Of a stretch of 64,000 bases of DNA, positions 10,001 to 17,161 are shown one piece after another. This DNA comes from Lachnospiraceae bacterium (GTDB lineage: Bacteria > Bacillota > Clostridia > Oscillospirales > Ruminococcaceae), in NCBI GenBank assembly GCA_023664705.1, contig JAMPFE010000005.1, positions 73,152 through 137,151 of the forward strand, written 5' to 3'. The translations under genes and the position numbers were made by a program. Position 1 is the stretch's first letter. Each line of letters opens with the position of its first letter. The notes under the pieces were generated by a model. The model saw only the letters and a program-made list of their open reading frames with translations. It was not told where the DNA came from and ran no database searches.

Positions 10001-10757
10001 CAAGGGGAGTTCTGAAAACCTCCCTGCCGCCGTCAAGCTCTGCGGCAAAGCCGAACGTCACGTTCTCCGCCTTGCCGATAACGCGCCGCAGAAACAAAAG
10101 CTGGTCGCCCGTAAAATCGTTGAAGCAGTCCACGAAAACGCCCGCGCCGTCAAGCTCCGTATACCCCCCCTCGGCAACGATATCCGCCGCCAGCCCCGTT
10201 ATATCCAGCCTGTCGATATAGTCCGAGATAAGCTCCTCGTACTGCCCGTAAAGCATACCGACCTCGGCGAGCTTTTTCACCACGGGCGAATTTTGCTTCC
10301 CGTCGAGCTCGAAATTCGGCAGGCTCTCCTCGAGGTCGCGCGCGGTAATGCCCGCCGTCTTGAACATCGAAACGGTCTGCACCATTTTTTCGCAGAAGCC
10401 CTGCCGCGAGGCTATCTTCGCGAGCGCCGAAAGCGCCGTCTTGTTGTCGTTGACGGTCTTATGCATTATGATGCTCTTTACGATGTCGTCCGCCGGGAGG
10501 CGCGTCTCGCCGCTCTTTTCGAGTATCTCCCTCGACAGTGCCGAAAACGTCGTTATCTTCACCTCGTCAAATCGCGAAAGCAGCCCCTTTTCGTCAAGTA
10601 TCCCGTAGATCGCCTTTTCCGTCTCGTACTCGAACTGCTCCGGGACTATGTAAACGATATTCCGCTTGCTTTCGCTCTTTTCCAGCAGCGAAACAAGCCC
10701 GCTCCTTACCCTTGCCGAAATATCGAAATTCGCCTTCGCGACAATGAATGTTACCAA
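7086..10757 (-). CDS. addB: ATP-dependent nuclease subunit B (AddB)
   Basis: AddB, 1223 residues, is the partner of AddA: an inactivated helicase fold that recognises Chi and a second RecB-type nuclease (VRVVDYKSS) held together by an iron-sulfur cluster. The cluster ligands are visible: one cysteine in LNACKFDYFC before the nuclease and the C-terminal CEYCRFGDIC group. The N terminus has the degenerate nucleotide-binding start (TFIVAKANFD) typical of the clostridial type. The start is TTG at 10757, supported by AAGGAG eight bases upstream, and it overlaps the preceding nuclease-fold gene by 7 bases. Order addB-addA is the standard Firmicutes arrangement. Confidence 0.96.
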   Translation of the reverse strand: MVTFIVAKANFDISARVRSGLVSLLEKSESKRNIVYIVPEQFEYETEKAIYGILDEKGLLSRFDEVKITTFSALSREILEKSGETRLPADDIVKSIIMHKTVNDNKTALSALAKIASRQGFCEKMVQTVSMFKTAGITARDLEESLPNFELDGKQNSPVVKKLAEVGMLYGQYEELISDYIDRLDITGLAADIVAEGGYTELDGAGVFVDCFNDFTGDQLLFLRRVIGKAENVTFGFAAELDGGREVFRTPLEQISRLKRQAEEDGCEIRFVTEGIADRMGEGSPLRELTERLFSAGKSAVELGDSVELVSAPSVYEEVDYAAAKIRQLVSEKGMRYREIAVLCADAGAYGRYVESAFARYDIPVFTDSPEPILYQPLINAVIAALNALRSFNADTVLSCVKTGFFSKFDPEKGERVGLSAKDIDVFESYVYEWALETPHLKKPFTFKNNRLERDAAMEQAEEIRRGVAEPLLKLRKRLPKGSGTIDGAELTELLYKFLTDDIGVQRALFSRCMNENGEGLNAEMVALYQRLWNSLIGIFDALHKELGGVPITLDDYYGLFRDVCSTTTLAKPPQYVDCVLVGDIDRTRADNIRAAFIVGATYEGFPTPAPQSGIFSQYETELLRDNITHFGERCLKSIREQYYLSLYRAYKAVSLPSEFLCVSCPRYDVSGEAVQRSDVIGGILGTFPDARVVDTSELGNKFYCRTEKAAKARYAMGLSRGGRDNAVLKRALEKNGNADFTAMLDDIRSSRTARTADNAAFSGHHRISAGTARRLLPDYIGATAVEKLNACKFDYFCRYGLGIDEKSPRSFNNAKRGDAIHFVLENVLKEYGGDPDGFFGLTRAELYSLSRKYLAEYCRLETNNEFSDDKRTEFLFNNIANSAADVLITVQAEFFARRYRPKFFELDIADREPKFLIDNELPNAAVIPSAELYSEESREAAEPRVPEKSDKYIEIKPLVIRLDNGMEVTLTGRIDRVDAFSVKDENGGRDKVYVRVVDYKSSVREFDLNNTLHGSNLQMLLYLFALCDANKDNPTLTLCPGGVSYAPSKNTGAVEETLSPYRMLAMNYHPNELLISDEVTRSDLEGYLKFVLEKISSEGELDEKTVELIKKTFTPNALNQADAESFDRLRGDVLDAVREELSALFGGDVSALPLVCTETHRDVNGKTENKRKDPCEYCRFGDICGNAGANAVTVEKACAYGTKKEPEWENPYVKKGEEDGDE

Positions 10758-11479
10758 ATCGTCCGCTCCTTTTCGTTGACCTCGTACAAAAACTCCCTGC
10801 CGACCTCGCCGACCCTGCGTATCAACCCGACCGTCCGCAGCACCTCCGTCCGCAGCGACGAACGGCTCTCCTTTGCCGCCGCGCAGAGCTGCTTTTTCGT
10901 GAACCTCTCGGGCAGCCCCTCCGGCAGGAAAACCGCATAGTCGCGCGGCATATCCAGCCGCAGCTCCTCGGTTATCTCAAGCGGCACCTGCTTTATCAGA
11001 CACCTCTTCCGCGCCGCCCTGTTCCTCATATCGGGAATTTTCTCTCCGCGGAAATACACGCGCTTTTCCGTTTTCAGCCGCACCAGAATAATCGACAGAT
11101 TTTCCTCGTTGAGGAACTCCCGTATCGAATAAAGCTCCTCGAAAATTTTCAGCTTGGAATACTGCCTTCTGGGAGCGCTCTCATCGGCTATCTCCCCCGA
11201 ATCCTCGCAAACGAACAGCGTCCTGTACTCGCCGATAACGGGATGCACGACCGTCACCCGCGAGTGCTCCGAAAACACGCGCAGCTTGTCCTTAAGGCGG
11301 TAAAGCGCCTTTGTCTGTATCTCGAAAATGCCGTCCTCGCTCACCGCGTCGGCAAAAAAGCTGCCTATCCTTATCTCCTGCTCGTCGGAATACGGCGCGT
11401 AGTAGTTCTTCAGCACCGCGTGTATCAGCTTCTCGTTCTGCGTTCCCACCGAGCCGTGAAAGCCCCTGCCGTCGTTCAT
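10751..11479 (-). CDS. Conserved protein with PD-(D/E)xK nuclease-like motif
   Basis: About 242 residues. The first third contains GTQNEKLIHAVLKNYY, then IGSFFADAVSEDGIFEIQT: a conserved Asp followed about ten residues later by ExQ, the geometry of PD-(D/E)xK nucleases in which Gln can replace Lys. The C-terminal third (FTKKQLCAAAKESRSSLRTE then LRTVGLIRRVG) looks like a winged helix. I recall a family of similar uncharacterised clostridial proteins with an EDGI-EIQT core, but cannot verify it here. Start chosen at ATG 11479 (MNDGRGF), preceded by GGGGGCGG; an alternative ATG at 11557 would add 26 residues and overlap the HAD gene by 44 bases. It overlaps addB by 7 bases, suggesting a nucleic-acid role; function unproven. 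Confidence 0.7.
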   Translation of the reverse strand: MNDGRGFHGSVGTQNEKLIHAVLKNYYAPYSDEQEIRIGSFFADAVSEDGIFEIQTKALYRLKDKLRVFSEHSRVTVVHPVIGEYRTLFVCEDSGEIADESAPRRQYSKLKIFEELYSIREFLNEENLSIILVRLKTEKRVYFRGEKIPDMRNRAARKRCLIKQVPLEITEELRLDMPRDYAVFLPEGLPERFTKKQLCAAAKESRSSLRTEVLRTVGLIRRVGEVGREFLYEVNEKERTIW

Positions 11480-11513
11480 CAGCGCCGCCCCCAGAGCCGC
11501 CGAGAATCTCTCC

Positions 11514-12323
11514 CTATCTCCCGCGCTTTTCAATAAACCTCGCCACCCCGTCGTCATCGTTGCCGCCGATGATAATATCGGCAGCCCTTTTCAGCTCGTC
11601 AACGGCGTTCGCCACAGCGGCGCCCGTATCGGCAGCCCTTATCATCGAAATATCGTTGAAATTATCCCCGAAGCAGACCAGCTCGTCCGCGTTCACAAGC
11701 TCCGCGAGCTGCCTTGCGGCGTTCGCCTTGGAGGCGCCTTTGTCGTATATCTCGTACCATATCATATCGTCGTAGGTGTCGCGCTGAACGTTCCTCGCAA
11801 AGCCGTTCTCCTCGATGAAAACACGGTCAAGCGGCGCGGTATCGCGCGGGTCGATGACCGTAAAATAAAAAATATCCCCCTCGAAAAGCGCCCCCCAGCC
11901 GCTCACGGGGCGCAGCCTTTTGTCGCCCCGCCGCGAATTGACGTAGCCTTTCACGTCGTCAAGGCGGCTTTCGAGATAGGAGACCCTTTCCTCGCCGTCA
12001 ATGAACGAATACACCAGCGGCGCGATATTTTCCCTTATAAACAGCTCCTTCGCCATATTTCGGCAGTCGTCGCTGTAAACGTTTTCAATAATCCGCTCCC
12101 CCGTTCTCGGGTCGATGATGAACACCCCGTTGAAAACGATCGCCGGGCACGACAGCGCAAGCCCGCTCACCAACGGCGACGCGCTCGCAAACGAACGCGC
12201 CGTGGCATAGGTGAACATCACGCCGCGCCCCATAAGCGCGTTCAGCGTATCAACGGAGTACTCCGACAGCGATGTATCGGAGCGCAGCAGAGTGCCGTCC
12301 AAGTCGGTAACGTACAAAGTCAT
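11514..12323 (-). CDS. Cof-type HAD family phosphatase
   Basis: A 269-residue haloacid dehalogenase-type hydrolase of the Cof/IIB group. Motif I is DLDGTLLRSD at residues 7-16 with both catalytic aspartates, motif II is a Thr/Ser in YATARS, and motifs III and IV are the lysine in GASKANAARQL and the CFGDNFNDISM block. The region between carries the C2 cap typical of enzymes acting on sugar phosphates, phosphoglycerol or pyridoxal phosphate. ATG at 12323 follows AAGGA at good spacing. It lies one base after the PfkB-like gene and may overlap the next one, so it belongs to the hisS-addBA transcript. The precise substrate is unknown. Confidence 0.93.
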   Translation of the reverse strand: MTLYVTDLDGTLLRSDTSLSEYSVDTLNALMGRGVMFTYATARSFASASPLVSGLALSCPAIVFNGVFIIDPRTGERIIENVYSDDCRNMAKELFIRENIAPLVYSFIDGEERVSYLESRLDDVKGYVNSRRGDKRLRPVSGWGALFEGDIFYFTVIDPRDTAPLDRVFIEENGFARNVQRDTYDDMIWYEIYDKGASKANAARQLAELVNADELVCFGDNFNDISMIRAADTGAAVANAVDELKRAADIIIGGNDDDGVARFIEKRGR

Positions 12324-12324
12324 A

Positions 12325-13002
12325 TCAATATTCCTTGCAGCCCTCCACAGCGAACCTGTGGCTGAGCATATATTCGCGCAGCTCCGCGCCGTCGGGGAAA
12401 TATTCCCCCTCCCTCTGAATGGAAATGCAGCCGCAGGCGTTCGCCCTGATGACCGCCTCCCCGAGAGGGAGCTCCTCGATAATGCCGCTTATCAGCCCCG
12501 CCGCGAAAGCCTTTCCCGCGCCGCGCGTATCGACCACCCTGTCCGCGCGGAACGTCGGCGCATAGCCGCTCTCCTTCGCGCTTCGGTAATACGCGCCCTT
12601 TTTGTCGAGCGTTATAACTATCTTCGGCACTCCCGGCGCCAGATAATATTTCGCCGTCTCCTCGGGGTCGTCAAGCCCGCACAGCGCCTTGGCGTCCTCG
12701 TCGCTCGGCACAAAGATCTCGCACAGCGCCGCGATCTCGTTGATCAGCGCGTATTTATCGGGAGCGACGCCTCTCAGATCGGGGTCGAACACCACGGGAA
12801 CCTCCAGCGCCCTAAAGCGCCCGCAGACCTCCCGCACGAGCCGCGCGTTTTCCTCCGAGGCAGCCGCGAACTCCCCCGTGATGAAAACCGCCTTAACCTC
12901 CGCGCTGTCCGCGGGCGCGGGAGCCGCCTTAACGCCGAGCCTTTCAAGCCCCTTTAAAATGCTGTATTCCCGCGAGCCCGCGTACTCCAGTACCAAACCC
13001 AT
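12325..13002 (-). CDS. Truncated PfkB-like protein, catalytic Asp replaced
   Basis: About 225 residues resembling only the C-terminal two thirds of PfkB/ribokinase sugar kinases, which are normally 300 or more. VPVVFDPDLRG, LINEIAALCEIFVPSDEDAKAL and VPKIVITLDKKGAYY correspond to the central part, and VVDTRGAGKAFAAGL to the signature DT-GAGDAF. Here the catalytic base Asp of GAGD is Lys, and the N-terminal substrate lid with the GG motif is missing. It is probably not an active kinase. Start ATG 13002 has AGGTG six bases upstream; the ORF has no in-frame room to extend into hisS, which ends 12 bases before. Gene is otherwise intact, so it may serve a non-catalytic role. Confidence 0.72.
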   Translation of the reverse strand: MGLVLEYAGSREYSILKGLERLGVKAAPAPADSAEVKAVFITGEFAAASEENARLVREVCGRFRALEVPVVFDPDLRGVAPDKYALINEIAALCEIFVPSDEDAKALCGLDDPEETAKYYLAPGVPKIVITLDKKGAYYRSAKESGYAPTFRADRVVDTRGAGKAFAAGLISGIIEELPLGEAVIRANACGCISIQREGEYFPDGAELREYMLSHRFAVEGCKEY

Positions 13003-13014
13003 ACCGCTCACCTC

Positions 13015-14241
13015 TTATTTTTCGTCAAACATCTTCACATTCCCGTCGGGATACGCAAACCCGACAAATCCGCACGCCTGCAGCCTGTTAAGAAACGCCC
13101 CCAGCTTCTTCGGCGTCTTGTATATCGCCACGTCGTACTCTTTCCGCAGCTCGTCGGCTCTCGCGCAGACCTCCGTAAAATTGTCCTCGTACAGCGCCGC
13201 AAGCATTTTCTTGGAGGAAGCCGTGCGGTTCTGCTCGGCAAGAATACCGAAAATGCGCTCAAACCCTATCGAAAAGCCGCAGGCGGGTATCTCCTCGCCG
13301 ATGAATTTCCCGATGAGCTTGTCGTAGCGCCCGCCGCCCGCGACGGAGCTGCCGTAATTCTCGGAGCGCACCTCGAACACCGTGCCCGTGTAGTAGCCCT
13401 GTCCGCGCACAAGCGAAATATCGAACTCCACGCCGTATTCCCCGTTCGCCATCGCCTTGCTGTCGGCGATTATTTTCGACAGCCGCGCGGTTTTCTCCGC
13501 GCCGACTATCTCCGTCACCCTGTCAAGCGTCAGCGGCAATTGCGACAGCACGTCCGAAAGCCCGTCCACGGCAGTCTTGTCAAATCCCTTTTCGGCAAGC
13601 TCCGCGGCAACGCCCTCCGCGCCTATCTTGTCCAGCTTGTCAAAGCTCACGCAGACCGTCGCGAGCTCCCCCTCGGGGAACCCCAGCGCCGCCAGCATCC
13701 CGTTCAGCACCTCGCGGTCGTTCACGCGCACGGTAAATTTTCCGATATCGAGCGCCAGCAGCGCCTTTGCGGTCACGGCGATAAGCTCTATCTCGCATTC
13801 GGGCTCGCCGTCTCCGATAACGTCGATATCGCACTGCATAAACTCGCGCAGCCGCCCTTTCTGGGGGTTCTCGGCGCGGTACACCTTGTCCATCTGTATC
13901 GCCTTAAACGGCATGGGCAGGCTCTGCCTGTTCGCCGCGAAATACCTCGTCAGCGGCAGCGTCAGATCGTACCGCAGCCCCAGATCGCAAAGCCCGTTCT
14001 CGTCGCCGTCCGCCAGCGCCCTCCGGAGCTTGTCGCCGCGCTTCAGTATCTTGAATATCAGGTTCAGATTGTCGCCGCCGTCGCTCTTATCGAGATTTTC
14101 CGCGTCCTCGATAGCGGGCGTCGTTATGCGCGAAAAGCCGTTTTCGCGGTATATCTCGGAAATGGTCCTCTGCATGCTCTCGCGCAGCTCCGCCTCCCGC
14201 GGCAGATAATCGCGCGTACCCTTTACACATTTGATCTTCAT
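13015..14241 (-). CDS. hisS: Histidyl-tRNA synthetase
   Basis: A 408-residue class II aminoacyl-tRNA synthetase charging tRNA-His. It starts with KCVKGTRDYLP, contains the motif 2 block KVYRAENPQKGRLREFMQCD, the histidine signature LVRGQGYYTGTVFEV and motif 3 region GGGRYDKLIGKF, and ends with a short anticodon-binding domain. The usual LVRGLDYY is LVRGQGYY here, a small deviation next to the invariant Arg. HisZ, the regulatory paralogue of HisG, is the alternative, but no his operon is adjacent and motif 2 and the Arg are kept. Start at ATG 14241 follows AAAGGA; an upstream in-frame start has no ribosome site. First gene of the long minus-strand transcript. Confidence 0.9.
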   Translation of the reverse strand: MKIKCVKGTRDYLPREAELRESMQRTISEIYRENGFSRITTPAIEDAENLDKSDGGDNLNLIFKILKRGDKLRRALADGDENGLCDLGLRYDLTLPLTRYFAANRQSLPMPFKAIQMDKVYRAENPQKGRLREFMQCDIDVIGDGEPECEIELIAVTAKALLALDIGKFTVRVNDREVLNGMLAALGFPEGELATVCVSFDKLDKIGAEGVAAELAEKGFDKTAVDGLSDVLSQLPLTLDRVTEIVGAEKTARLSKIIADSKAMANGEYGVEFDISLVRGQGYYTGTVFEVRSENYGSSVAGGGRYDKLIGKFIGEEIPACGFSIGFERIFGILAEQNRTASSKKMLAALYEDNFTEVCARADELRKEYDVAIYKTPKKLGAFLNRLQACGFVGFAYPDGNVKMFDEK

Positions 14242-14275
14242 TGAATTATCCTTTCCAAATCTTGTATTTACATAA

Positions 14276-14304
14276 ATTATAGCATTTTGCCGCCGCTTTG
14301 TCAA
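14276..14304 (-). promoter_or_regulatory. Vegetative promoter of hisS and downstream genes
   Basis: TTGACA (14299-14304) and TATAAT (14276-14281) on the minus strand with a 17-base spacer, about 35 bases before the hisS start. No T-box leader fits in the space. Confidence 0.85.
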
Positions 14305-14392
14305 GGCGGTTTGCAAGGCTTTTTTGAGCCCCCGCCGCGCCGCGTCTCGAAATAAAACAAATCGAAGCGCTCAATATTGTATATTATTACTA

Positions 14393-14421
14393 TTGCGTTT
14401 GTTTCCGTTTTTTGGTATAAT
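14393..14421 (+). promoter_or_regulatory. Promoter of the zinc-ribbon membrane protein
   Basis: TTGCGT (14393-14398), 17-base spacer, TATAAT (14416-14421). It points away from the hisS promoter, so the two promoters are divergent within 120 bases. Confidence 0.75.
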
Positions 14422-14480
14422 AGTATATAGTGTATTATTTTGCGTTGATATGCACAACTCATTTTCGGAAGGAGAAAATT

Positions 14481-16358
14481 ATGTTTTGTCATTTTTGCGG
14501 AAAGGAACTCGAGGACGGTTCCAAGTTCTGCATGTACTGCGGTAAAAATCTCGGGGAGGATACCGCCGCCGAGGCTGCGGAAAATGCCGCCGAGGCTGTC
14601 GAGGAAGCGGCAGCGGAGGCTGTCGAGGCGGTAACGGAGACCGCGGAGCAAGCTGCGGAGACCGCCGCCGAAACGGCTATAAGCGCCGCGGAGGAAGCCA
14701 AGACCGCCGCCGAGGAGATAGCCGAGGCTGTTTCCGAGACCGCCGAGCCTGTCGAGGAAGCGGCAGCGGAGGCTGTCGAGGCGGTAACGGAGACCGCGGA
14801 GCAAGCTGCGGAGACCGCCGCCGAAACGGCTATAAGCGCCGCGGAGGAAGCCAAGACCGCCGCCGAGGAGATAGCCGAGGCTATTTCCGAACCCGCCGAG
14901 ATTGTCAAGGAAACGGCAGAGACAGCAGCGGAAACTGCCGAGGTCGCCGCGCCTCCCGAGGAGATCGCGATAGAGACCGAAAAGCAGGGCGGCGTTATGG
15001 CTGTCGTGCGGAAAAACAAAACGGCGCTGATAATCGCGGCGGCAGCGGTGGTATTCGTGCTGCTGGTCGTGCTCATCGCCTGCTTCGGCGGCGCTTCAAG
15101 CGGCTCGGGCTCGGGAATAAAGGGCGCGTATTACATTTATAACGACAGCGGCGAGTGCGGCTTGATCTACAACGGCAAAAAAATAAAGGGCACGGACATC
15201 TCGACCGCGGTCAACGTCTCGTACAGCAGCGACGGAAGCAAGGCTGTCCTCAACGACGGAAACAAGGCGCTGTATTATCTTTCGGACGGCAAAGTAAGCA
15301 AGATAACCGAGGATTTTGAGACCTTCATGCTGAGCATCTCCGCCGACGGCAGCACGGTAGTCTACGTCTACGACGACGCGATCTACACGTATAAGAACGG
15401 CAAATCGAGCAAGGCAGCGGATATCGAGGATAAGCTCTCGACGCTCGTCGTTTCCCCAAACGGCGACACGATAGCCTATTCCGAGATCGACGGCGACAGG
15501 GTGTCCGCCTACGCGGTCAAGGGCGGCAAAAAAATCGACCTCGACGCCAAGGTACAGCCGTTCTCCGTAAGCAACGGCGGCGGCATCATATACGGTCTTG
15601 ACAGAAACTCTAAGCTCTGCTACATCAAAAACCTCAAAGCGGACTCCGCGGAGAGCGTAAAAGCGATGTCGTTCAACGTCATCCCCGTTCTTTCCTCGGA
15701 CTGCAAGCAGATAATGTTCGCCTCGGACAACGGCACATACTACTTCGACAGCTCCCTTAAAGAGGAGATAAAGGTAACGGGCAGCACGATAGACCTCGCC
15801 TATCCCGCGGGCGGAACGCAGTCATACGACGACCTCAAGAGCTTTGTAGCTTATTCCGACGGGAAGATAATCAAATTCACCCGCAAGGGCGACGATTTCG
15901 AAAAGGAGACGATCGTCTCCTCGACGACGGGATTTATGCTCTCCGCGGACGGAAAGAGCATTCTGTACACGCAGTTCGGCGACCTTTACAGAGTAAGCGT
16001 GTCGAACCCCGATAAAAAGGAGCAGCTCGGCAGCGAAGCCGTCGACTGGGATGCCGACTTCAGCCTGAAGAACGTCTATTTCGTAAACAGCGACGGCGCG
16101 CTCCGTTACGCGGACGGCAAGAGCAAAAACGGCAAGAAGATAATGGACGACGTCGGGGACTTCGTCGTTAATCTCGACGGGGTCTGCGTGTTCACGGACG
16201 ACGACGACACGCTTTATTACAGCGCGGGCGGCGGCGACAGGAAAAAAGCGGGTCTCGAGGACGTTGAATACATCGAAACGGCGTATAACGCGGTTTTCGT
16301 GCGGAGCGACGGCGACCTTTACGTCAGCACGGACGGCAAAAAGTTCACCAAAGTTTAA
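14481..16358 (+). CDS. Zinc-ribbon membrane protein with Ala/Glu repeats and beta-propeller
   Basis: A 625-residue protein built of four parts. Residues 3-22 form a double-CxxC zinc ribbon (CHFCGKEL...CMYCGKNL). Residues about 28-160 are an Ala/Glu/Thr-rich segment expected to form long amphipathic helix or coiled coil, encoded in part by a 153-base tandem duplication. Residues about 178-200 (ALIIAAAAVVFVLLVVLIAC) are a membrane segment. The outer part contains repeated SSDGSKAVL-, SADGSTVVYV-, SPNGDTIAYS-like strands of a TolB/WD-like propeller. The topology suggests a cytoplasmic zinc ribbon linked through the membrane to an external sensor or scaffold. ATG 14481 follows GGAAGGAG. Specific function is unknown. 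Confidence 0.85.
   Translation: MFCHFCGKELEDGSKFCMYCGKNLGEDTAAEAAENAAEAVEEAAAEAVEAVTETAEQAAETAAETAISAAEEAKTAAEEIAEAVSETAEPVEEAAAEAVEAVTETAEQAAETAAETAISAAEEAKTAAEEIAEAISEPAEIVKETAETAAETAEVAAPPEEIAIETEKQGGVMAVVRKNKTALIIAAAAVVFVLLVVLIACFGGASSGSGSGIKGAYYIYNDSGECGLIYNGKKIKGTDISTAVNVSYSSDGSKAVLNDGNKALYYLSDGKVSKITEDFETFMLSISADGSTVVYVYDDAIYTYKNGKSSKAADIEDKLSTLVVSPNGDTIAYSEIDGDRVSAYAVKGGKKIDLDAKVQPFSVSNGGGIIYGLDRNSKLCYIKNLKADSAESVKAMSFNVIPVLSSDCKQIMFASDNGTYYFDSSLKEEIKVTGSTIDLAYPAGGTQSYDDLKSFVAYSDGKIIKFTRKGDDFEKETIVSSTTGFMLSADGKSILYTQFGDLYRVSVSNPDKKEQLGSEAVDWDADFSLKNVYFVNSDGALRYADGKSKNGKKIMDDVGDFVVNLDGVCVFTDDDDTLYYSAGGGDRKKAGLEDVEYIETAYNAVFVRSDGDLYVSTDGKKFTKV
14598..14882 (+). repeat. Tandem 153-base in-frame duplication
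   Basis: Bases 14598-14729 and 14751-14882 are identical by eye over 132 bases at a spacing of 153 (51 codons), inside the Ala/Glu-rich part of the zinc-ribbon protein. The last 21 bases of each unit differ. The lack of synonymous changes indicates a recent duplication. Confidence 0.9.
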
Positions 16359-16667
16359 TTTAGCACATTGCCAACTGCAATTTTCTGCAAAAGCTCCCAA
16401 GACTTGATTTAATAAAAACGGGGACGACCCCGTTTCAGCTTGTATAAAAAGGCTCAAATGAAGAAAAAAGCCAAGTTTACAGTTGACAGTGTAAAGTTGA
16501 CAGTTATGGTGCGCCGCTTCGCGGCGCGACATTTTAAGATCGCCGCCGCAGGCGGCGTTCCGAAACTGTCAACTATCAACTGTACACTATCAACTTTTTC
16601 TACAGTCTGAAACGGGGACGACCCCGTTTTTATTTTAGCGCATTGTCAACTGCAATTTACCGCAAAA
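16359..16667. repeat. Fold-back intergenic element with flanking direct repeats
   Basis: The core 16411-16634 is an imperfect palindrome. Each end carries a hairpin aaacggggacgaccccgttt (16416-16435 and 16610-16629); further in are mirrored copies of cagttgacagt/actgtcaac-type repeats and in the middle two GC-rich hairpins (about 16510-16528 and 16541-16557). The whole is bracketed by 34-base near-identical direct repeats at 16359-16392 and 16634-16667. The outer hairpins are followed by T-runs on opposite strands, so the element could terminate transcription from both sides. It resembles a MITE or REP-like unit; no transposase is present. Confidence 0.7.
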
Positions 16668-16820
16668 ATTTATCGATCAGGTCGGTCGGCAATAAAATTT
16701 CCAAATTTTAACTTTATTTTACATATTTCCCAAAAATTTACATCGCAAAACCGCAAATAACTGCAAATAACCGCAAAACGGCTGCAAAAAGCTGCACGCG
16801 AACTGCAATCAACTGCAAGA
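16668..16820. other. Intergenic region with degenerate ctgcaa repeats
   Basis: No gene is supported. From about 16745 to 16820 the hexamer ctgcaa or cgcaaa recurs roughly every nine to fifteen bases in a degenerate array. An open frame on the minus strand here has composition unlike neighbouring genes and no ribosome site. Confidence 0.4.
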
Positions 16821-16851
16821 AAAGGGACAAATTTCAACGATTTGTCCCTTT
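16821..16851 (-). terminator. Terminator after the ABC exporter genes
   Basis: A perfect 12-base stem (16821-16832 with 16840-16851) and a 7-base loop, ending in a T-rich arm on both strands. It lies just downstream of the duplicated permease end on the minus strand. Confidence 0.75.
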
Positions 16852-16898
16852 TTGTATTTCTTCCTGCAAGTTTCCAGCTAAAAACTTGCAAAATTTGT

Positions 16899-17132
16899 TT
16901 ATTGCAGGTCGGCTTTCATCTTGCTTCTGAACACTATAACGGACGCGGCGGTAAGCACGGCGCAATACGCCAGCGTTATCAGCAGATGCGGAAGATAACC
17001 GTCGAAATCGAGCGCGCTAGCCATTCTCGCGGCTTTCACGGAGTGGTAGAACGGCAGCGCCTCGCATATCTTCAGCATTACGCCGCCGAGGCTGTTCGCG
17101 TCGAACCATACTCCCCCGAGGAACGACGCGAT
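16899..17132 (-). pseudogene. Duplicated 3' fragment of the ABC permease gene
   Basis: The last 77 or so codons of the neighbouring permease occur again here, offset by 263 bases, with the same stop codon and only scattered substitutions (for example FDANSLGG for FDADSLGG, ARMASALD for ARMAGALD). The fragment has no start of its own; an open frame through it only begins in an out-of-frame part of the intact gene. It is a tandem-duplication remnant and is unlikely to be translated. Confidence 0.85.
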
Positions 17133-17161
17133 TTCGCGCATTAAAAGCGTTCGCGCCATAC

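Noticed and set aside
8868..10940. 690-codon plus-strand frame opposite addB
   Set aside because: Antisense artefact of the same kind; addB motifs on the other strand are unambiguous.
14301..14804. Minus-strand frame rich in Gly/Leu repeats
   Set aside because: It only mirrors the 153-base duplication inside the plus-strand zinc-ribbon gene.
16411..16634. Insertion sequence
   Set aside because: No transposase frame, only palindromic repeats; kept as a MITE/REP-like element instead.
16670..16891. 73-codon minus-strand frame in intergenic DNA
   Set aside because: Runs across the terminator hairpin and the ctgcaa repeats; cysteine-rich odd composition, no ribosome site.
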